A stretch of DNA of 64,000 nucleotides from an uncultured Planctomyces sp. (GTDB taxonomy: Bacteria > Planctomycetota > Planctomycetia > Planctomycetales > Planctomycetaceae), in the NCBI GenBank assembly GCA_937904325.1, contig CALGTK010000268.1, positions 62,001 through 126,000 of the forward strand. Reading direction: 5' to 3'. A model generated the notes under the pieces. It searched no databases. It was not told the origin of the DNA and saw only the letters and a program-made list of their open reading frames with translations. Below are positions 40,777-50,123 of this stretch, one piece after another (the stretch's first letter is position 1; each line of letters begins with the position of its first letter). The translations under genes and the position numbers were made by a program.

Positions 40777-41505
40777 GTTCCAGTGCTTTCGCGTGTTTAT
40801 TCTTCTTTGCTGCCGACGGAATCCGAGAGTCATGGCTGCTGAGCGCACACCGGTCCCGTAATCTGTAAATGGCCATTTCTGAAAATTCATCCGGGGCAGA
40901 TAACGTTGGGGAGAAACATTCAGAATCGATCGATCGCTGTTTCAACTACTCACAGGATCAGGTCTGCGTTGATTCATTTTCCGTCATTGCCTACCTGATT
41001 TTTGCTGTCTGTGGGCGCGCTTGAGGAAGGCAGTCGCGGATACGACCGTGCGAGCTGACCTTTCAGAATATTTGGATCAGACCATGTGTTTCCTTTCACA
41101 CAGGTTGCCGGGACCAGAATGTTTCAAAGAGCGAGTCCAACAAAATTCAGAATTCTTCATCGCTCACGTCTCAAGCAATGGCCGTGCCAATCTGTGGCGA
41201 AGAAGTCTCGGCCCGCTGTCAATTAACAGGAATCCGCCATCAGGTATCGGTGGCTGCTGATGCCTTAGGCACTTCCGGAGTTGCCGTGCCGTTTGGCTGT
41301 CGTACCTGCGCGCAGGGCTGCGCGATCATTGAACAGATCGAGCACAAACCGATGCGTCGTTGCCGACATACTCAAATGCGTTTGACGCGTGACTTGTCGC
41401 AGGTGTGCAACGCAGCAGAGCACGACTGTCTACGAAGCGTGCAAACGGAGACGAACGTGGACGACGACGTCAATGTCGAATGCTCGCAGTCGATCTTCAA
41501 TCACG
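40777..41505. other. Long leader/intergenic region upstream of the nitrate operon
   Basis: About 730 bases with no gene called. It separates the nitrate operon start from the terminator of the DUF1571 gene on the same strand. A plus-strand open frame 41178-41636 (Cys-rich, 152 codons) runs through the terminator hairpin and is not supported. No sigma-54 (TGGC-N8-TTGC type) site was found by eye; the operon promoter and regulator site remain unplaced. Confidence 0.45.
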
Positions 41506-41545
41506 AAAAAGCCGCGTCGTACCAATTGAGATACGACGCGGCTTT
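41506..41545 (-). terminator. Strong rho-independent terminator of the DUF1571 gene
   Basis: AAAGCCGCGTCGTA at 41508-41521 pairs perfectly with TACGACGCGGCTTT at 41532-41545 (14 bp) around a 10-base loop. On the minus strand the stem is followed by T residues (plus-strand A-run 41506-41510). It lies about 90 bases after the stop codon at 41633. Confidence 0.92.
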
Positions 41546-41632
41546 ATGCTTTTACGTGCGGCTTTGTGCTTCTACGTATCGACCGACGCTAATCCACCGT
41601 CAAGAGTGGAGTCGCCCGTCGATCACGACTGC

Positions 41633-42469
41633 TTAAAATTCGTAGGCAGAATTTTTGACGTCAAAATCGATGTCCTTCAGCCCACCGTTTGGTTTGACGT
41701 TGAGATACGTATACTGCTCAAGAATCGGGGCTTTACCACCGGCACTGGCCGGGAAGTCGAACTGCTCGACTCGAACCGGGAAGGCCGTCTTTTTGTCGAC
41801 GTACATCCGAGTCATGTGGAACTTCACACCCTTATGCTTCTTGTCGTACGAGCTTTCGAAGACTCGGCATTCGACGTTGCCAACTTTGGCATTCGGGAAA
41901 TATCGGACTTTGACACCTGGAATGTTCAGTTCCGAATTCCACTGGGCGATCGTCAGTTCGAGCAGGTTCCGCATGCCGATATTTGTGATCGGGTAACGGC
42001 TTTCTTCGAGTGCCCGATCCCCGCTCGGGTCCAGTTTCAATGTGCCGACGATGCCTTCAATGCCAGTTCCATGAGCCAGCATTTTGTCGCTGTTTTTACC
42101 AGAAACATAGATCGCTTCTCGTCCTTTATGGGGCTTTTCGTACCGAAGGTATGCGCTGAAAGGAGTCTCGCGAACCTTCAATGTGAGCTGATGTTTGACT
42201 CGTGTCTTGCCAACCATCTCCTCTTTGAAGAATGAGGCAGAGTAGTCTTTCACACTGTCCAAGGCACGTCGACTCTCAACGGCCAGACGCAATCCCGGAG
42301 CCAGAGGGTGAGACGTGCCACCAATCCGGACAGCGGTGGCGATTCTCTCGTCTTCTGCGATTAGCAGACCAGTCGGCAGTGCGATAGCCATCGCTCCACC
42401 GGCCAACAGGCGACCAATGGCTTCTCGTCGGTTCAGACCAGTCGCTTCTATATTGAAAGATGTCATCAT
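41633..42469 (-). CDS. DUF1571 family secreted protein
   Basis: 278 residues. The N-terminus has a twin-arginine-like signal (GLNRREAIGRLLAGGAMAIA, then GLLIAEDER). The body matches the DUF1571 family common in planctomycetes, recognised from LAVESRRALDSVKDYSASF, FKEEMVGKTRVKHQLTLKVR, YLRYEKPHKGREAIYVSGKN and VRVEQFDFPASAGGK. These proteins are lipoprotein-carrier-like in outline (LolA/LolB-type beta folds), but the family function is not established. AAGGA sits a short distance ahead of the start (ATGATG; either may be used). It has its own terminator and appears monocistronic. Confidence 0.82.
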   Translation of the reverse strand: MMTSFNIEATGLNRREAIGRLLAGGAMAIALPTGLLIAEDERIATAVRIGGTSHPLAPGLRLAVESRRALDSVKDYSASFFKEEMVGKTRVKHQLTLKVRETPFSAYLRYEKPHKGREAIYVSGKNSDKMLAHGTGIEGIVGTLKLDPSGDRALEESRYPITNIGMRNLLELTIAQWNSELNIPGVKVRYFPNAKVGNVECRVFESSYDKKHKGVKFHMTRMYVDKKTAFPVRVEQFDFPASAGGKAPILEQYTYLNVKPNGGLKDIDFDVKNSAYEF

Positions 42470-42854
42470 TTATTTCCTTCATTCCGCTGCAAGAGTGGCT
42501 TTCCTTGCCGCTGCTGACAGAGCAGTGACTTGATTGACTGTTCACCACTCATCTCTCAAGTGAGTGGTCACTCGGCAGAAGTCCCATCCCAGAAACTTCT
42601 ACGTCTCTGTGACTCTCTATCGACCATAAGCAGTCTCTTATTCGACCGAATTCGCCAGCCAGGCGGGTTTCCGAAACACGATCAACAGTCAGAAATCCTC
42701 ATAGCCGATTCAGCTAAATCGAGAAACGTCTACTTGATGAATCCGGAGCTGGATGACTCAACCTTGCAGAAAACAGAAAACCCCGCCGTGAAAACCACGT
42801 CGAGGCTGTTGGTCGATCAAAACATGTGAATGAGTGGCTCGATTGCTTGAGCAC
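42470..42854. other. Intergenic region between two minus-strand secreted-protein genes
   Basis: About 385 bases without a gene. It holds the likely terminator at 42777-42805 of the gene on its right and presumably the promoter of the DUF1571 gene. Confidence 0.5.
42777..42805 (-). terminator. Probable terminator of the carboxypeptidase-regulatory-like gene
   Basis: CCCCGCCGTG at 42781-42790 pairs with CACGTCGAGG at 42796-42805 (8 of 10 pairs) with a short loop; read on the minus strand the stem is followed by TTTT (plus-strand A-run at 42777-42780). It is about 50 bases past the stop at 42855. Confidence 0.6.
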
Positions 42855-43487
42855 TCAGTTCAGTGTTGCAAGTAATGCGTCCAGCTTGGCGTTAGCAGCG
42901 TCGGCTTCGTCGTTGGCTTCGCTGGCTTCGCTGATTCCGATAACGCCCAAAGTCACTCCAGTAATCCCTGAGGCGGTTGCGGCTAAAGTCCCAGGTTGAA
43001 TAAATTCGAGCGGACCAACTCCATTCTGGCCACGAACCAATCGTTTTCTGACAACAATCAGCGCGTTGGTTTTGGCACTTTTTGGTGCAGTTCCATTGGC
43101 CCAAACTCGGAACACCGAAATGCCCGCAGCATGAACGATCTGATAGATACCTCCACGGAGACCTTCAACTCTGAATTGTCCGGCATCGTTTGTCGTCGTC
43201 GTGGCTACAGCCTTTCGGCCACGCTTGACCACCACCTTGCTGCTAACAAGCGCTTTGCCCTGCTCGTTTACAACAATTCCAGTAAGTTCGCCCTTCTTAC
43301 CGAGCACCACGTCCGCGATCTTTACTGCCGTCTCCTTCCTCACTGTGGGGGAAGTACGGGCGTCGGTCGAATCCGCAACGGTCTGAGAAGTTGAACGCCC
43401 CGCGGCGATTACGACCGAGGTTGGTAAGAGGGTTCCGACTGCTCCCAGAACGACTATCGCAGACTTCAAGAGGCCATAAGACTTCAT
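42855..43487 (-). CDS. Secreted protein with carboxypeptidase-regulatory-like domain
   Basis: 210 residues. A signal peptide is visible (MKSYGLLKSAIVVLGAVGTL, LPTSVVIAAG). Residues about 65-125 look like a carboxypeptidase regulatory-like beta-sandwich (GELTGIVVNEQGKALVSSKV, TTTTNDAGQFRVEGLRGGIY). It then has VFRVWANGTAPKSAKTNALI and a hydrophobic Gly/Ala-rich stretch (PGTLAATASGITGVTLGVIG), possibly a membrane anchor, and an Ala/Asp/Glu helix at the end. Planctomycete genomes carry many such short envelope proteins. AAGGA lies about 11 bases before the start. Function unknown. Confidence 0.75.
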   Translation of the reverse strand: MKSYGLLKSAIVVLGAVGTLLPTSVVIAAGRSTSQTVADSTDARTSPTVRKETAVKIADVVLGKKGELTGIVVNEQGKALVSSKVVVKRGRKAVATTTTNDAGQFRVEGLRGGIYQIVHAAGISVFRVWANGTAPKSAKTNALIVVRKRLVRGQNGVGPLEFIQPGTLAATASGITGVTLGVIGISEASEANDEADAANAKLDALLATLN

Positions 43488-44015
43488 AGTTAAGCAATCC
43501 TTTTTTCCGTCCAGCAGCTCCGCGTCAAATGACGGCGGACACGTTCACGCTCATATTTTGGTGGTAAGTAGGTGGATAACTGAACAGAATCCACCCAGAC
43601 CGACATTTCCATTTCTAAACGAGCGGCGCCCTCCTTCCACTGTCGGACAAGGCAATCCCACTCTATCTCTGACCATCGGAAAGCACGTCTTCCCGACTGG
43701 ACACCATGCTCACCATGCAGCCGCGCGCTCAGCATTTTCGACTGAAACCACTGCATAATCACTACAATCGGAACAGTCACCCGAATACTGCTGCCCAGAC
43801 CTGCCAGCAAAAAGTAAAAAATACCGGTTTTGATGATTATGTGGCTTGTGAAAGCCGACGTGCAGCGCCGACATTAGCATCCTCCCCGGGAATTCTATGA
43901 TGTTGAGTCGGCGGTCGATTCGATGCCCATTGTTCTTTCGATTAAGTTCGTTATGTGTCGATGGGCTCACCAGGGCCGCAATGATGCCACCATATAACTC
44001 AGGAATAAACGGACG
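43488..44015. other. Divergent intergenic region, no gene recognised
   Basis: About 530 bases. A minus-strand open frame of 106 codons (43490-43810) would abut the secreted-protein gene, but has no family pattern or ribosome binding site that I can support; it is left uncalled. Confidence 0.45.
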
Positions 44016-45185
44016 ATGACGCTCAGCACACTCCCCCTCAGTTACTGCACCAACGTTCATCCGGGGTTGACCGTCGGCGAGGTCGTAACCGGACTGCGTG
44101 AAAACACAGTCGCTGTTCGAGGCAGAGTGGGCGAACTTGCTGCCGGACTCTGGCTCGCCCGACCGGTGGCGACAGAACTTCTCGATTCACCATCCAACCT
44201 GAACCGTTTCTCTGGCTGGCTGAATGAGACTGGCCTGACCTGCTACACACTTAACACGTTTCCGTTTGGAAATTTTCATGATGCTCGTGTCAAAGAAAAC
44301 GTTTACCTGCCGGATTGGTCCCGCGACGATCGCATCGACTACACTCTGGACAGTGCTCGGATACTGGCCAGGCTGATGCCCGACGATGGAACTGAAGGCA
44401 GCCTCTCGACCGTACCATTGGGCTTTAAGCCGTTTGACTATCCCGAATCGTTTGCCGACGAATGCGCTAAGCGTCTGATTGCGCTTGCTGAGTCGTTCAA
44501 GCAGCTCGAAGAAGAAACCGGGCGAAAGATCAGGCTGGCAATCGAGCCGGAACCATTCTGCATCATCGAGACAACGTCTGAAACGATTCAATTCTTCCGC
44601 CGACTGCGAGAACTGGCTGCCGAAGCGGGATCGCTCGACGTTGTGAACGAGTACCTCGGAGTCTGTTACGATGTCTGCCATCAGGCCGTGGAATTCGAAG
44701 ATGTGGCCGACTCAATCAAACAGCTTGTCGATGAGCAGATTCGCATTAACAAAGTGCACATCACCTGCGCGATTCGGGTCGAAAATCCCGGCGACAATGA
44801 AGATGCCAGACAGGCTCTGGCGAGATATGTCGAACCTCGATATCTCCATCAAACGATGGGCCGCGCCACCGACGGCACGATTCACAGGCAAGTCGACCTG
44901 ACCGAGGACACAGCCCTGTCTCCACCCGACTCTTTCGCTGCCGCTGAGGAATGGCGCGTTCATTTTCACGTGCCCGTTAATGCCGAATCACTCGGCCCGT
45001 TGCAGACGACTCGTGGAGACCTGAAGAACGCTTTGGTCGCCGTCCGAAACCTCGACTATGCACCTCACCTTGAAGTCGAAACATACACTTGGGAAGTCTT
45101 GCCGGACGGTCAGAAAACGTCGCTCGTTGACGGGCTTACTGCAGAAGTCGAAGCGACGCGTACTCTGCTCGATGGATTGAGCTGA
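44016..45185 (+). CDS. eboE: EboE-like TIM-barrel protein (sugar-phosphate-isomerase fold)
   Basis: 389 residues with a xylose-isomerase-like TIM-barrel. The N-terminus LSYCTNVHPGLTVGEVVTGL matches the opening of EboE proteins, and the barrel contains VKENVYLPDWSRDDRIDYTL, LAIEPEPFCIIETTSETIQF and GVCYDVCHQAVEF, with His and Glu residues in metal-binding-like positions. EboE belongs to the eboABCDEF cluster, linked in some bacteria and algae to moving precursors to the periplasm; the biochemical reaction is not established. Here no other ebo gene is seen next to it. The stop (TGA, 45183-45185) directly abuts the stop of the convergent hydrolase gene. Assignment is from motif memory, not a search. 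Confidence 0.75.
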   Translation: MTLSTLPLSYCTNVHPGLTVGEVVTGLRENTVAVRGRVGELAAGLWLARPVATELLDSPSNLNRFSGWLNETGLTCYTLNTFPFGNFHDARVKENVYLPDWSRDDRIDYTLDSARILARLMPDDGTEGSLSTVPLGFKPFDYPESFADECAKRLIALAESFKQLEEETGRKIRLAIEPEPFCIIETTSETIQFFRRLRELAAEAGSLDVVNEYLGVCYDVCHQAVEFEDVADSIKQLVDEQIRINKVHITCAIRVENPGDNEDARQALARYVEPRYLHQTMGRATDGTIHRQVDLTEDTALSPPDSFAAAEEWRVHFHVPVNAESLGPLQTTRGDLKNALVAVRNLDYAPHLEVETYTWEVLPDGQKTSLVDGLTAEVEATRTLLDGLS

Positions 45186-46436
45186 TCACGCACCGCCTTC
45201 TTCAAGCTGGTCTTCTTCAAGCCATTTGAGTAACAGTGCAAGGTGGCCAGGCAGCCAGCCTGTCAGGGTATAAATGCCGTGCCCGAGCGCGGCCTGCCGA
45301 GCGGGACCAAAACGAGTTAGTTGTGACGACTCGTAGTCAACCAACAGGTTACGACCGTCAGCATGCAGCCGCGTCCGAGTCTTCCACCGGGCACACGTGA
45401 CTTTAAGTTTTTCCTTCAGCTTATGAGGCGTCGCTTCAGGCAATCCGCGTTCGAGAAACTCGCCCAGTCGAGCGTTCGCTGTTCGTTTGAGCGGCGGTGC
45501 AATGTCCGTTCCCGCAATCGCAAATGCCTGAACCCAGTCGCCATGTTTTGCAGATAGGACATCCGCAACTCCGGTTGTCGCAGCAGTGAAGTTGTCACCC
45601 AGACTGTTGCCTTCGCATCCGAAGGTAACGGCTGGCACAATTGCTGCCGGATCATCGTCGTCCTTCAATGATCGGTGATGAATAACATGAACGAGCGATC
45701 GCAAACCGTTCGTGTCCCAGCCGTATCTGACCGGTGTGCCGAATGTTACAACGTAAATTGCATTCGCCATCGGATGCGGAGTCGGCGCTGTGGCCAACGC
45801 TCGACGAGCAACTTCGCCAGCCGGCCCTAATGAATCACCAGCCGCATCAAAAAAAGCTTCGACGCTCGCTCGATCGTTCGCCAGCAGGTTTGAGAGAACG
45901 GCAAACCCGTTTCCGGCGTGACTATGTCCCCAAAGCAAAACACGCTCGTGAGCAGGATCGAAACCTTCTGCTTGTAGTTCAACTAGTTCGTTCAGCAATC
46001 GAACCGCGAGTCCTGCTCGGGCGATATGATTGTTCTCGCTGCTCCAGGTTGGTTCGAGACGCCGCACTTCGGGATCGTCCCCTACGAGTGTCTGAAACCG
46101 TTTTCGGTATCCGTCGCTGTAATTCGCAACGTCAGCAGTGATTGTGTCCGTGAGCCGTTTCGTCTGTTCGGACAAGCGATCAATCACAGGGTTAACCGCC
46201 AGCCTGGCCGGCGCCGGCAACGATTCGGCACTGGCTCGCATCATCGCGTGAATGCCAAACGGGTCGTCCCCGGCAAACGTCCCATGAACCAGCAGCACTT
46301 TCTGCACGCCAAACTGTGTATGCAGATGTCCGAAATTGAGACTCTGCGCAGCATCGCCGTCAAGCTGCAGGACGACCGGAGGAACCGACGGCTCGGTCGG
46401 ATAAGACTGATGTCGAAAGCCGTTTTTACGAGGCAT
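45186..46436 (-). CDS. Alpha/beta-hydrolase-like protein
   Basis: 416 residues, no signal peptide. Early strand VQKVLLVHGTFAGDDPFGIH carries the oxyanion-hole HG motif. The nucleophile elbow is WGHSHAGNGF (Ser of GHSHAG), as in lipase/esterase-type hydrolases. Later parts include PVRYGWDTNGLRSLVHVIHH and GDWVQAFAIAGTDIAPP. The substrate is unknown. The start is supported by AGGAG 7 bases upstream. The GntP permease gene precedes it in the same direction 43 bases upstream, which suggests cotranscription, but a metabolic link (sugar acid lactone or ester) would be speculation. Confidence 0.78.
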   Translation of the reverse strand: MPRKNGFRHQSYPTEPSVPPVVLQLDGDAAQSLNFGHLHTQFGVQKVLLVHGTFAGDDPFGIHAMMRASAESLPAPARLAVNPVIDRLSEQTKRLTDTITADVANYSDGYRKRFQTLVGDDPEVRRLEPTWSSENNHIARAGLAVRLLNELVELQAEGFDPAHERVLLWGHSHAGNGFAVLSNLLANDRASVEAFFDAAGDSLGPAGEVARRALATAPTPHPMANAIYVVTFGTPVRYGWDTNGLRSLVHVIHHRSLKDDDDPAAIVPAVTFGCEGNSLGDNFTAATTGVADVLSAKHGDWVQAFAIAGTDIAPPLKRTANARLGEFLERGLPEATPHKLKEKLKVTCARWKTRTRLHADGRNLLVDYESSQLTRFGPARQAALGHGIYTLTGWLPGHLALLLKWLEEDQLEEGGA

Positions 46437-46479
46437 GACGCACTCCTGGAATTCCGACTCCGCCTTCCAAAACCAATTC

Positions 46480-47895
46480 TTAAGTAAGCGGCATCACCGT
46501 TGCCAGGATCAATGTCATGATCATACTGACTACGCCAAGTACGACGAGCAACGGTGTCCACGTTTGCAGGGCTTCCTTTTCCGTAAGACCACCCATTTTG
46601 GCGAAAATCCAGAACCCTGAATCGTTCATCCAGGATCCAACCAGCGAACCGGCGCCGATCGCGGTCGCCAGATAAACAACGTCGTACGGCAGATCGACGC
46701 CGTCGATCATGCCGACCATCATTCCTGAAGTGATAATCATTGCCGCGGTACTGGATCCCTGGGCAACTTTCAGAACAGAGGCGATTCCGAAACCAAGGAA
46801 CAACATCAGCATGCCTTCGACTGACCCTGCGCCGAACGTTGATTCCGCCAGATTCTTGATGGCATCTCCAACATGAGCAGCTTTAAGCATTGCTCCGAAT
46901 GCAGATCCACCAGCAGTGATCAGGATGATGACGCCACCACTCATCAAAGAAGTTTCTACGAGCTTGGCAACTTCTTCTTTGGATGGCTTTCGCTGACGCA
47001 CATAAGTCCGTAACGCCAGCATTGTTGAAACCAGTAGAGCAAAGCTTGGATTTCCGAACACTGCCGTGTAGTGAGAAATTCCTTTCGCCGTTTCGGCCAG
47101 ATCACCTTCCGCCATACTGGCGATCGAGCCTGCAGCGGTGTGGCAGGCAATCATGATGACCGGCAACACGACCGGCAGCAGCGATTCGCACAGCCCAGGC
47201 AATTCATCATCAGAGAACGGCTCCGGTTCCACATGTCCGACCACTTCACGCATCTCAATGTTGTACATCCTGTCGAACAGTCCAGCGATCCAGATACCTG
47301 CGATTGCGGCGGGCATAGCAACCATGGCGCCGACCATTATCATTTTGCCGAGGTCAATCCCCAATGTAGCCGCCATCGTTAGCGGCCCCGGCGTCGGTGG
47401 TACGAGCGTGTGGGTAATCGCACCACCGGCAGTAATTGCCAGAATACATTTCAGATAGGATTTACCCGTTCTACGATAGAACGACCGAGCCAATGGAACG
47501 AGCAGATAGAAGACAGTGTCAAAGAAGACCGGGACGGCAAGAATGTAGCCGCTGCCCATAAGCGCCCACGGTGACCGTTCTTCTCCAAGCAGTTTCATAA
47601 ACGCCCGAACGACTCGATCCGCCGCTCCGCTGTCCATCATGCATGTGCCAATAACGGCTGCCAGTGCGATCACAATTCCGATGCCGCCACAAGCATTACC
47701 AAACGCCTCGGCCACACGCGAAATGGCGTTGCTGGCTAGTTCTGATTTTCCGGTGTCCGGGTTTTCGTCGAACGCCATCAAACTAACAGCCATTGCAGCT
47801 GTGATCAGCGCAATGAACGCATTCACCTTCAGCTTCATGATCAGGAAAATGACCAGGACGATCCCGATCGTCATGATGAGCAACGGATGAAGCAT
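46480..47895 (-). CDS. GntP-family permease (gluconate or related hydroxy-acid:H+ symporter)
   Basis: 471 residues with about twelve membrane segments, for example [20 protein letters not shown] and [20 protein letters not shown]. GntP features include [58 protein letters not shown] and [17 protein letters not shown]. The family imports gluconate and related acids; the specific substrate cannot be assigned. The start is supported by GAGGAG about 9 bases upstream. The alpha/beta hydrolase gene follows on the same strand. Regulatory sites in the upstream gap were not identified. Confidence 0.92.
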   Translation of the reverse strand: MLHPLLIMTIGIVLVIFLIMKLKVNAFIALITAAMAVSLMAFDENPDTGKSELASNAISRVAEAFGNACGGIGIVIALAAVIGTCMMDSGAADRVVRAFMKLLGEERSPWALMGSGYILAVPVFFDTVFYLLVPLARSFYRRTGKSYLKCILAITAGGAITHTLVPPTPGPLTMAATLGIDLGKMIMVGAMVAMPAAIAGIWIAGLFDRMYNIEMREVVGHVEPEPFSDDELPGLCESLLPVVLPVIMIACHTAAGSIASMAEGDLAETAKGISHYTAVFGNPSFALLVSTMLALRTYVRQRKPSKEEVAKLVETSLMSGGVIILITAGGSAFGAMLKAAHVGDAIKNLAESTFGAGSVEGMLMLFLGFGIASVLKVAQGSSTAAMIITSGMMVGMIDGVDLPYDVVYLATAIGAGSLVGSWMNDSGFWIFAKMGGLTEKEALQTWTPLLVVLGVVSMIMTLILATVMPLT

Positions 47896-48173
47896 CAGGG
47901 AGTCTCCTCAAAGGTTGAGCAGCGGTGGGGATAGCAAAATTGATGATCGAAATTACTGCTTGGGGCGATTCGGCTCGGAGAGAACCATAACTCGTTCCGC
48001 TCCGCAGCGATAAATCCTACCGAGCCGTCCTCACGCAATAAACCGGCTGGGGCCTCCGAGCGTCACTTCAGTCAGGATTCAGGGTTTCCAGTTTCGGGCT
48101 GTTCAACGACCATTCTGGACTAACGGACCGTCTGATGATTTCCGATCTATTCGATTCCTGAACCGTTGTGCCA
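47896..48173. other. Divergent promoter region
   Basis: About 280 bases between the GntP gene (minus) and the receiver-like gene (plus). No specific site recognised. Confidence 0.4.
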
Positions 48174-49016
48174 ATGCCCGAAACTCTGCAACCAGTTGTT
48201 CTGCTGATTGGTGAGTGCCAGTCGCCACAGTTCTGCGCAGCGCTCTCAGACGGTCAGACAGCCGACATTTTCGAAGCCGTAGACAGCCACAACGTACATT
48301 TGCTGCCAGAGGCGATCTCATTGGTTCAAACTGGCGATTTTATTCCGGACCTGGTCATCTCATACCAGAGCATTCCGGACGAGTACTCCGCGGACGACAT
48401 TGACCAACTGATCGGGATGCTGCCGCTCAGCCGGTTTGTTGTTGCGTTCAGTCCGTGGTGCGAATCGATTGGGCGGACAGAGCAACGCTGGCCATCGGCC
48501 TGGAGCGTGCCACTTGCTCATGCGGCGACCAGAATTCGACTTGAGCTGCAACAACTGGCTGACGACTCTACGCCGCTTCTGGCGACAACTTCCCGAGACG
48601 AAGCCTTCGCAACGCTCGCTGCCCACAGCCTGGAGCAAACCGATCACCCCGGTCGACGGATGTCCGCCCACGTTATTTCTGCAGACGTTTCACTCAAAGA
48701 ATGTTTCGAAAGTATCGCCTGTTCACTCGGCTTCGAAATTCTCGACACTGATCCTTCAAGTCAGGCAGCGACTGTCCATATCCTGGTAGCGCCGTTTATC
48801 GACGGCGAAACTTTCAGGCTGATTCAACAACTTCGGGACGACAACCCCGCAGCAAGAATTATTGTTACTTCGGACATGCCGACGCCAGGCGAGAAAATTT
48901 TACTCCGAGACGCCGGGGCTGCCGCAGTGATCTCGCAGCTTCGCTTCGCCGAAGATCTCGTCGATCAACTTCGCGTCGGGTTGCTATCCGAACCAGAAGC
49001 GACGGCTGAAAAGTAA
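48174..49016 (+). CDS. Protein with two degenerate receiver-like domains
   Basis: About 280 residues (GTG at 48168 would add two). The N-terminal half has a receiver-like alternation (VVLLIGECQSPQFCAAL, then PDLVISYQSIPDEY, with Ser where the phosphoacceptor Asp is expected). It also has an unusual WCESIGRTEQRWPSAWSVP segment. The C-terminal half again follows receiver spacing (HVISADVSLKECFESIACSL, VHILVAPFIDGETFRLIQQL, ARIIVTSDMPTPGEKILLRD, AGAAAVISQLRFAEDLVDQL) and also lacks the Asp. No output domain. It would be a phosphorylation-independent regulator, if a regulator at all. The product two genes on (50957-51967) shows a related loss. Confidence 0.65.
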   Translation: MPETLQPVVLLIGECQSPQFCAALSDGQTADIFEAVDSHNVHLLPEAISLVQTGDFIPDLVISYQSIPDEYSADDIDQLIGMLPLSRFVVAFSPWCESIGRTEQRWPSAWSVPLAHAATRIRLELQQLADDSTPLLATTSRDEAFATLAAHSLEQTDHPGRRMSAHVISADVSLKECFESIACSLGFEILDTDPSSQAATVHILVAPFIDGETFRLIQQLRDDNPAARIIVTSDMPTPGEKILLRDAGAAAVISQLRFAEDLVDQLRVGLLSEPEATAEK

Positions 49017-49027
49017 GCTCGCCGCTC

Positions 49028-49966
49028 TTACTCGGCATCTTGATGCAACTCGGGCTTGAGCCAAACGAAACTCTTCCCCAGGCGGCCGCCGTAGTTGCCT
49101 GCGGTTATTTTAACCAGGCCGGGTGTCTCAGCGGACGCGTTGATTGCGGCCTGTGTTGCATCGGAAATCGCCTGAAGGCTGCTTCCGTTGATCACGATTT
49201 CCATGACAGAGTGAACATTTTCCGGGAGCCGCGTTTTAACGTCGGGCGAGTCTCGCAGCGTTGGGCAATATTCGGCGTACGTGCTGGCGATGAGGAATGA
49301 GTATTTGCTGCCGGCTTTCGACGCGCTGGCGGCAACGCCTCCGGGGAACGTCATGATCGCGCCGGGGCAGTCGTTGACTGCGGCGGCTCCACGTTCGGCC
49401 GCGTCGATGGCAATGTCTTCGGTCTCGCCGAGAAACCACAGATTGCCGCCCATGACTCCGTCGGAAAACCCAAAACGACGGTCCAGAACAAAGTCACCTC
49501 CCATCGTCGGGACCGTCCAGACTTTGCGGCCGAAGCGTTCTTCGCGTTTCTGATGACCGTCTCCGAAAAACGAGACTTTCTTACCAAGCTTGAAGAACGG
49601 ATCGGTGTCGAGGAGGTTGAAACAGCGAGCTGTCGGGCACGTCATCACGTTCTGGCTGATTCGGACGAGCAACGAACGCTCCAAAGCATCGACCCGATCC
49701 TTGCGGAATCGGGGTACGTGGATCTGCACAACTGCTCCGGGTCGACCATCAGGAGTTTCGAACGACTCATCGCCTCCGGGACCAACGTATCGATCCAACC
49801 CGGCTTCGCAATCGCAAAGAATCGTGCTCGACGCGTTGCCCGTTGCTTCGTGGAGCGCATGGTCCAACCACTTTCGATCCCGAGCGGTGATCAGAAACTC
49901 GGCATAGATCGATCTAAATCCTTCGGCGTATGTGTCCTCGACTTCAGCTCGGTGGTTAGCTGACAT
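49028..49966 (-). CDS. ftr: Formylmethanofuran:tetrahydromethanopterin formyltransferase
   Basis: Transfers the formyl group between methanofuran and tetrahydromethanopterin (FhcD/Ftr), part of the H4MPT-linked C1 pathway of formaldehyde oxidation. 312 residues, the normal length. Recognised from EDTYAEGFRSIYAEFLITAR, CDCEAGLDRYVGPGGDESFETPDGRPG (start EAGLDRYV), MTCPTARCFNLLD, FFGDGHQKREERFGRKVWTV and MGGNLWFLGETEDIAIDAAE. Start supported by GGGAG 8 bases upstream. It is outside any visible C1 cluster: no fhcA, fhcB, fhcC, mch or mtd is nearby. It is convergent (11-base gap) with the receiver-like gene. Confidence 0.93.
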   Translation of the reverse strand: MSANHRAEVEDTYAEGFRSIYAEFLITARDRKWLDHALHEATGNASSTILCDCEAGLDRYVGPGGDESFETPDGRPGAVVQIHVPRFRKDRVDALERSLLVRISQNVMTCPTARCFNLLDTDPFFKLGKKVSFFGDGHQKREERFGRKVWTVPTMGGDFVLDRRFGFSDGVMGGNLWFLGETEDIAIDAAERGAAAVNDCPGAIMTFPGGVAASASKAGSKYSFLIASTYAEYCPTLRDSPDVKTRLPENVHSVMEIVINGSSLQAISDATQAAINASAETPGLVKITAGNYGGRLGKSFVWLKPELHQDAE

Positions 49967-50058
49967 TTCGATACTCCCTTATCCCGATCAGTTCCTTGCG
50001 ACGTCTGGTGTCGTCAAGTTTTGAACGACGTGCCGCTCAAAACTTTGCAAGGCGCATG

Positions 50059-50087
50059 CAAACGGCGGCCACATGGACCGCCGTTTG
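50059..50087 (-). terminator. Perfect stem-loop downstream of the Lys/Asp-rich protein gene
   Basis: CAAACGGCGG at 50059-50068 pairs perfectly with CCGCCGTTTG at 50078-50087 across a 9-base loop. It lies between the stop at 50124 and the ftr start at 49966, both minus strand. No T-run follows, so termination is probable but unproven. Confidence 0.55.
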
Positions 50088-50123
50088 ATTTGAAACGTAT
50101 TTTACGCTGAACGCGACTCCGAC

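Noticed and set aside
41178-41636. 152-codon Cys-rich plus-strand frame
   Set aside because: Runs through the strong minus-strand terminator and has no ribosome binding site; Cys spacing is irregular.
41405-42235. 276-codon plus-strand frame
   Set aside because: Covers the terminator hairpin and is antisense to the DUF1571 gene.
43490-43810. 106-codon minus-strand frame
   Set aside because: No family pattern, no clear ribosome binding site, and it would sit directly against another start. It may be decayed coding DNA but cannot be supported.
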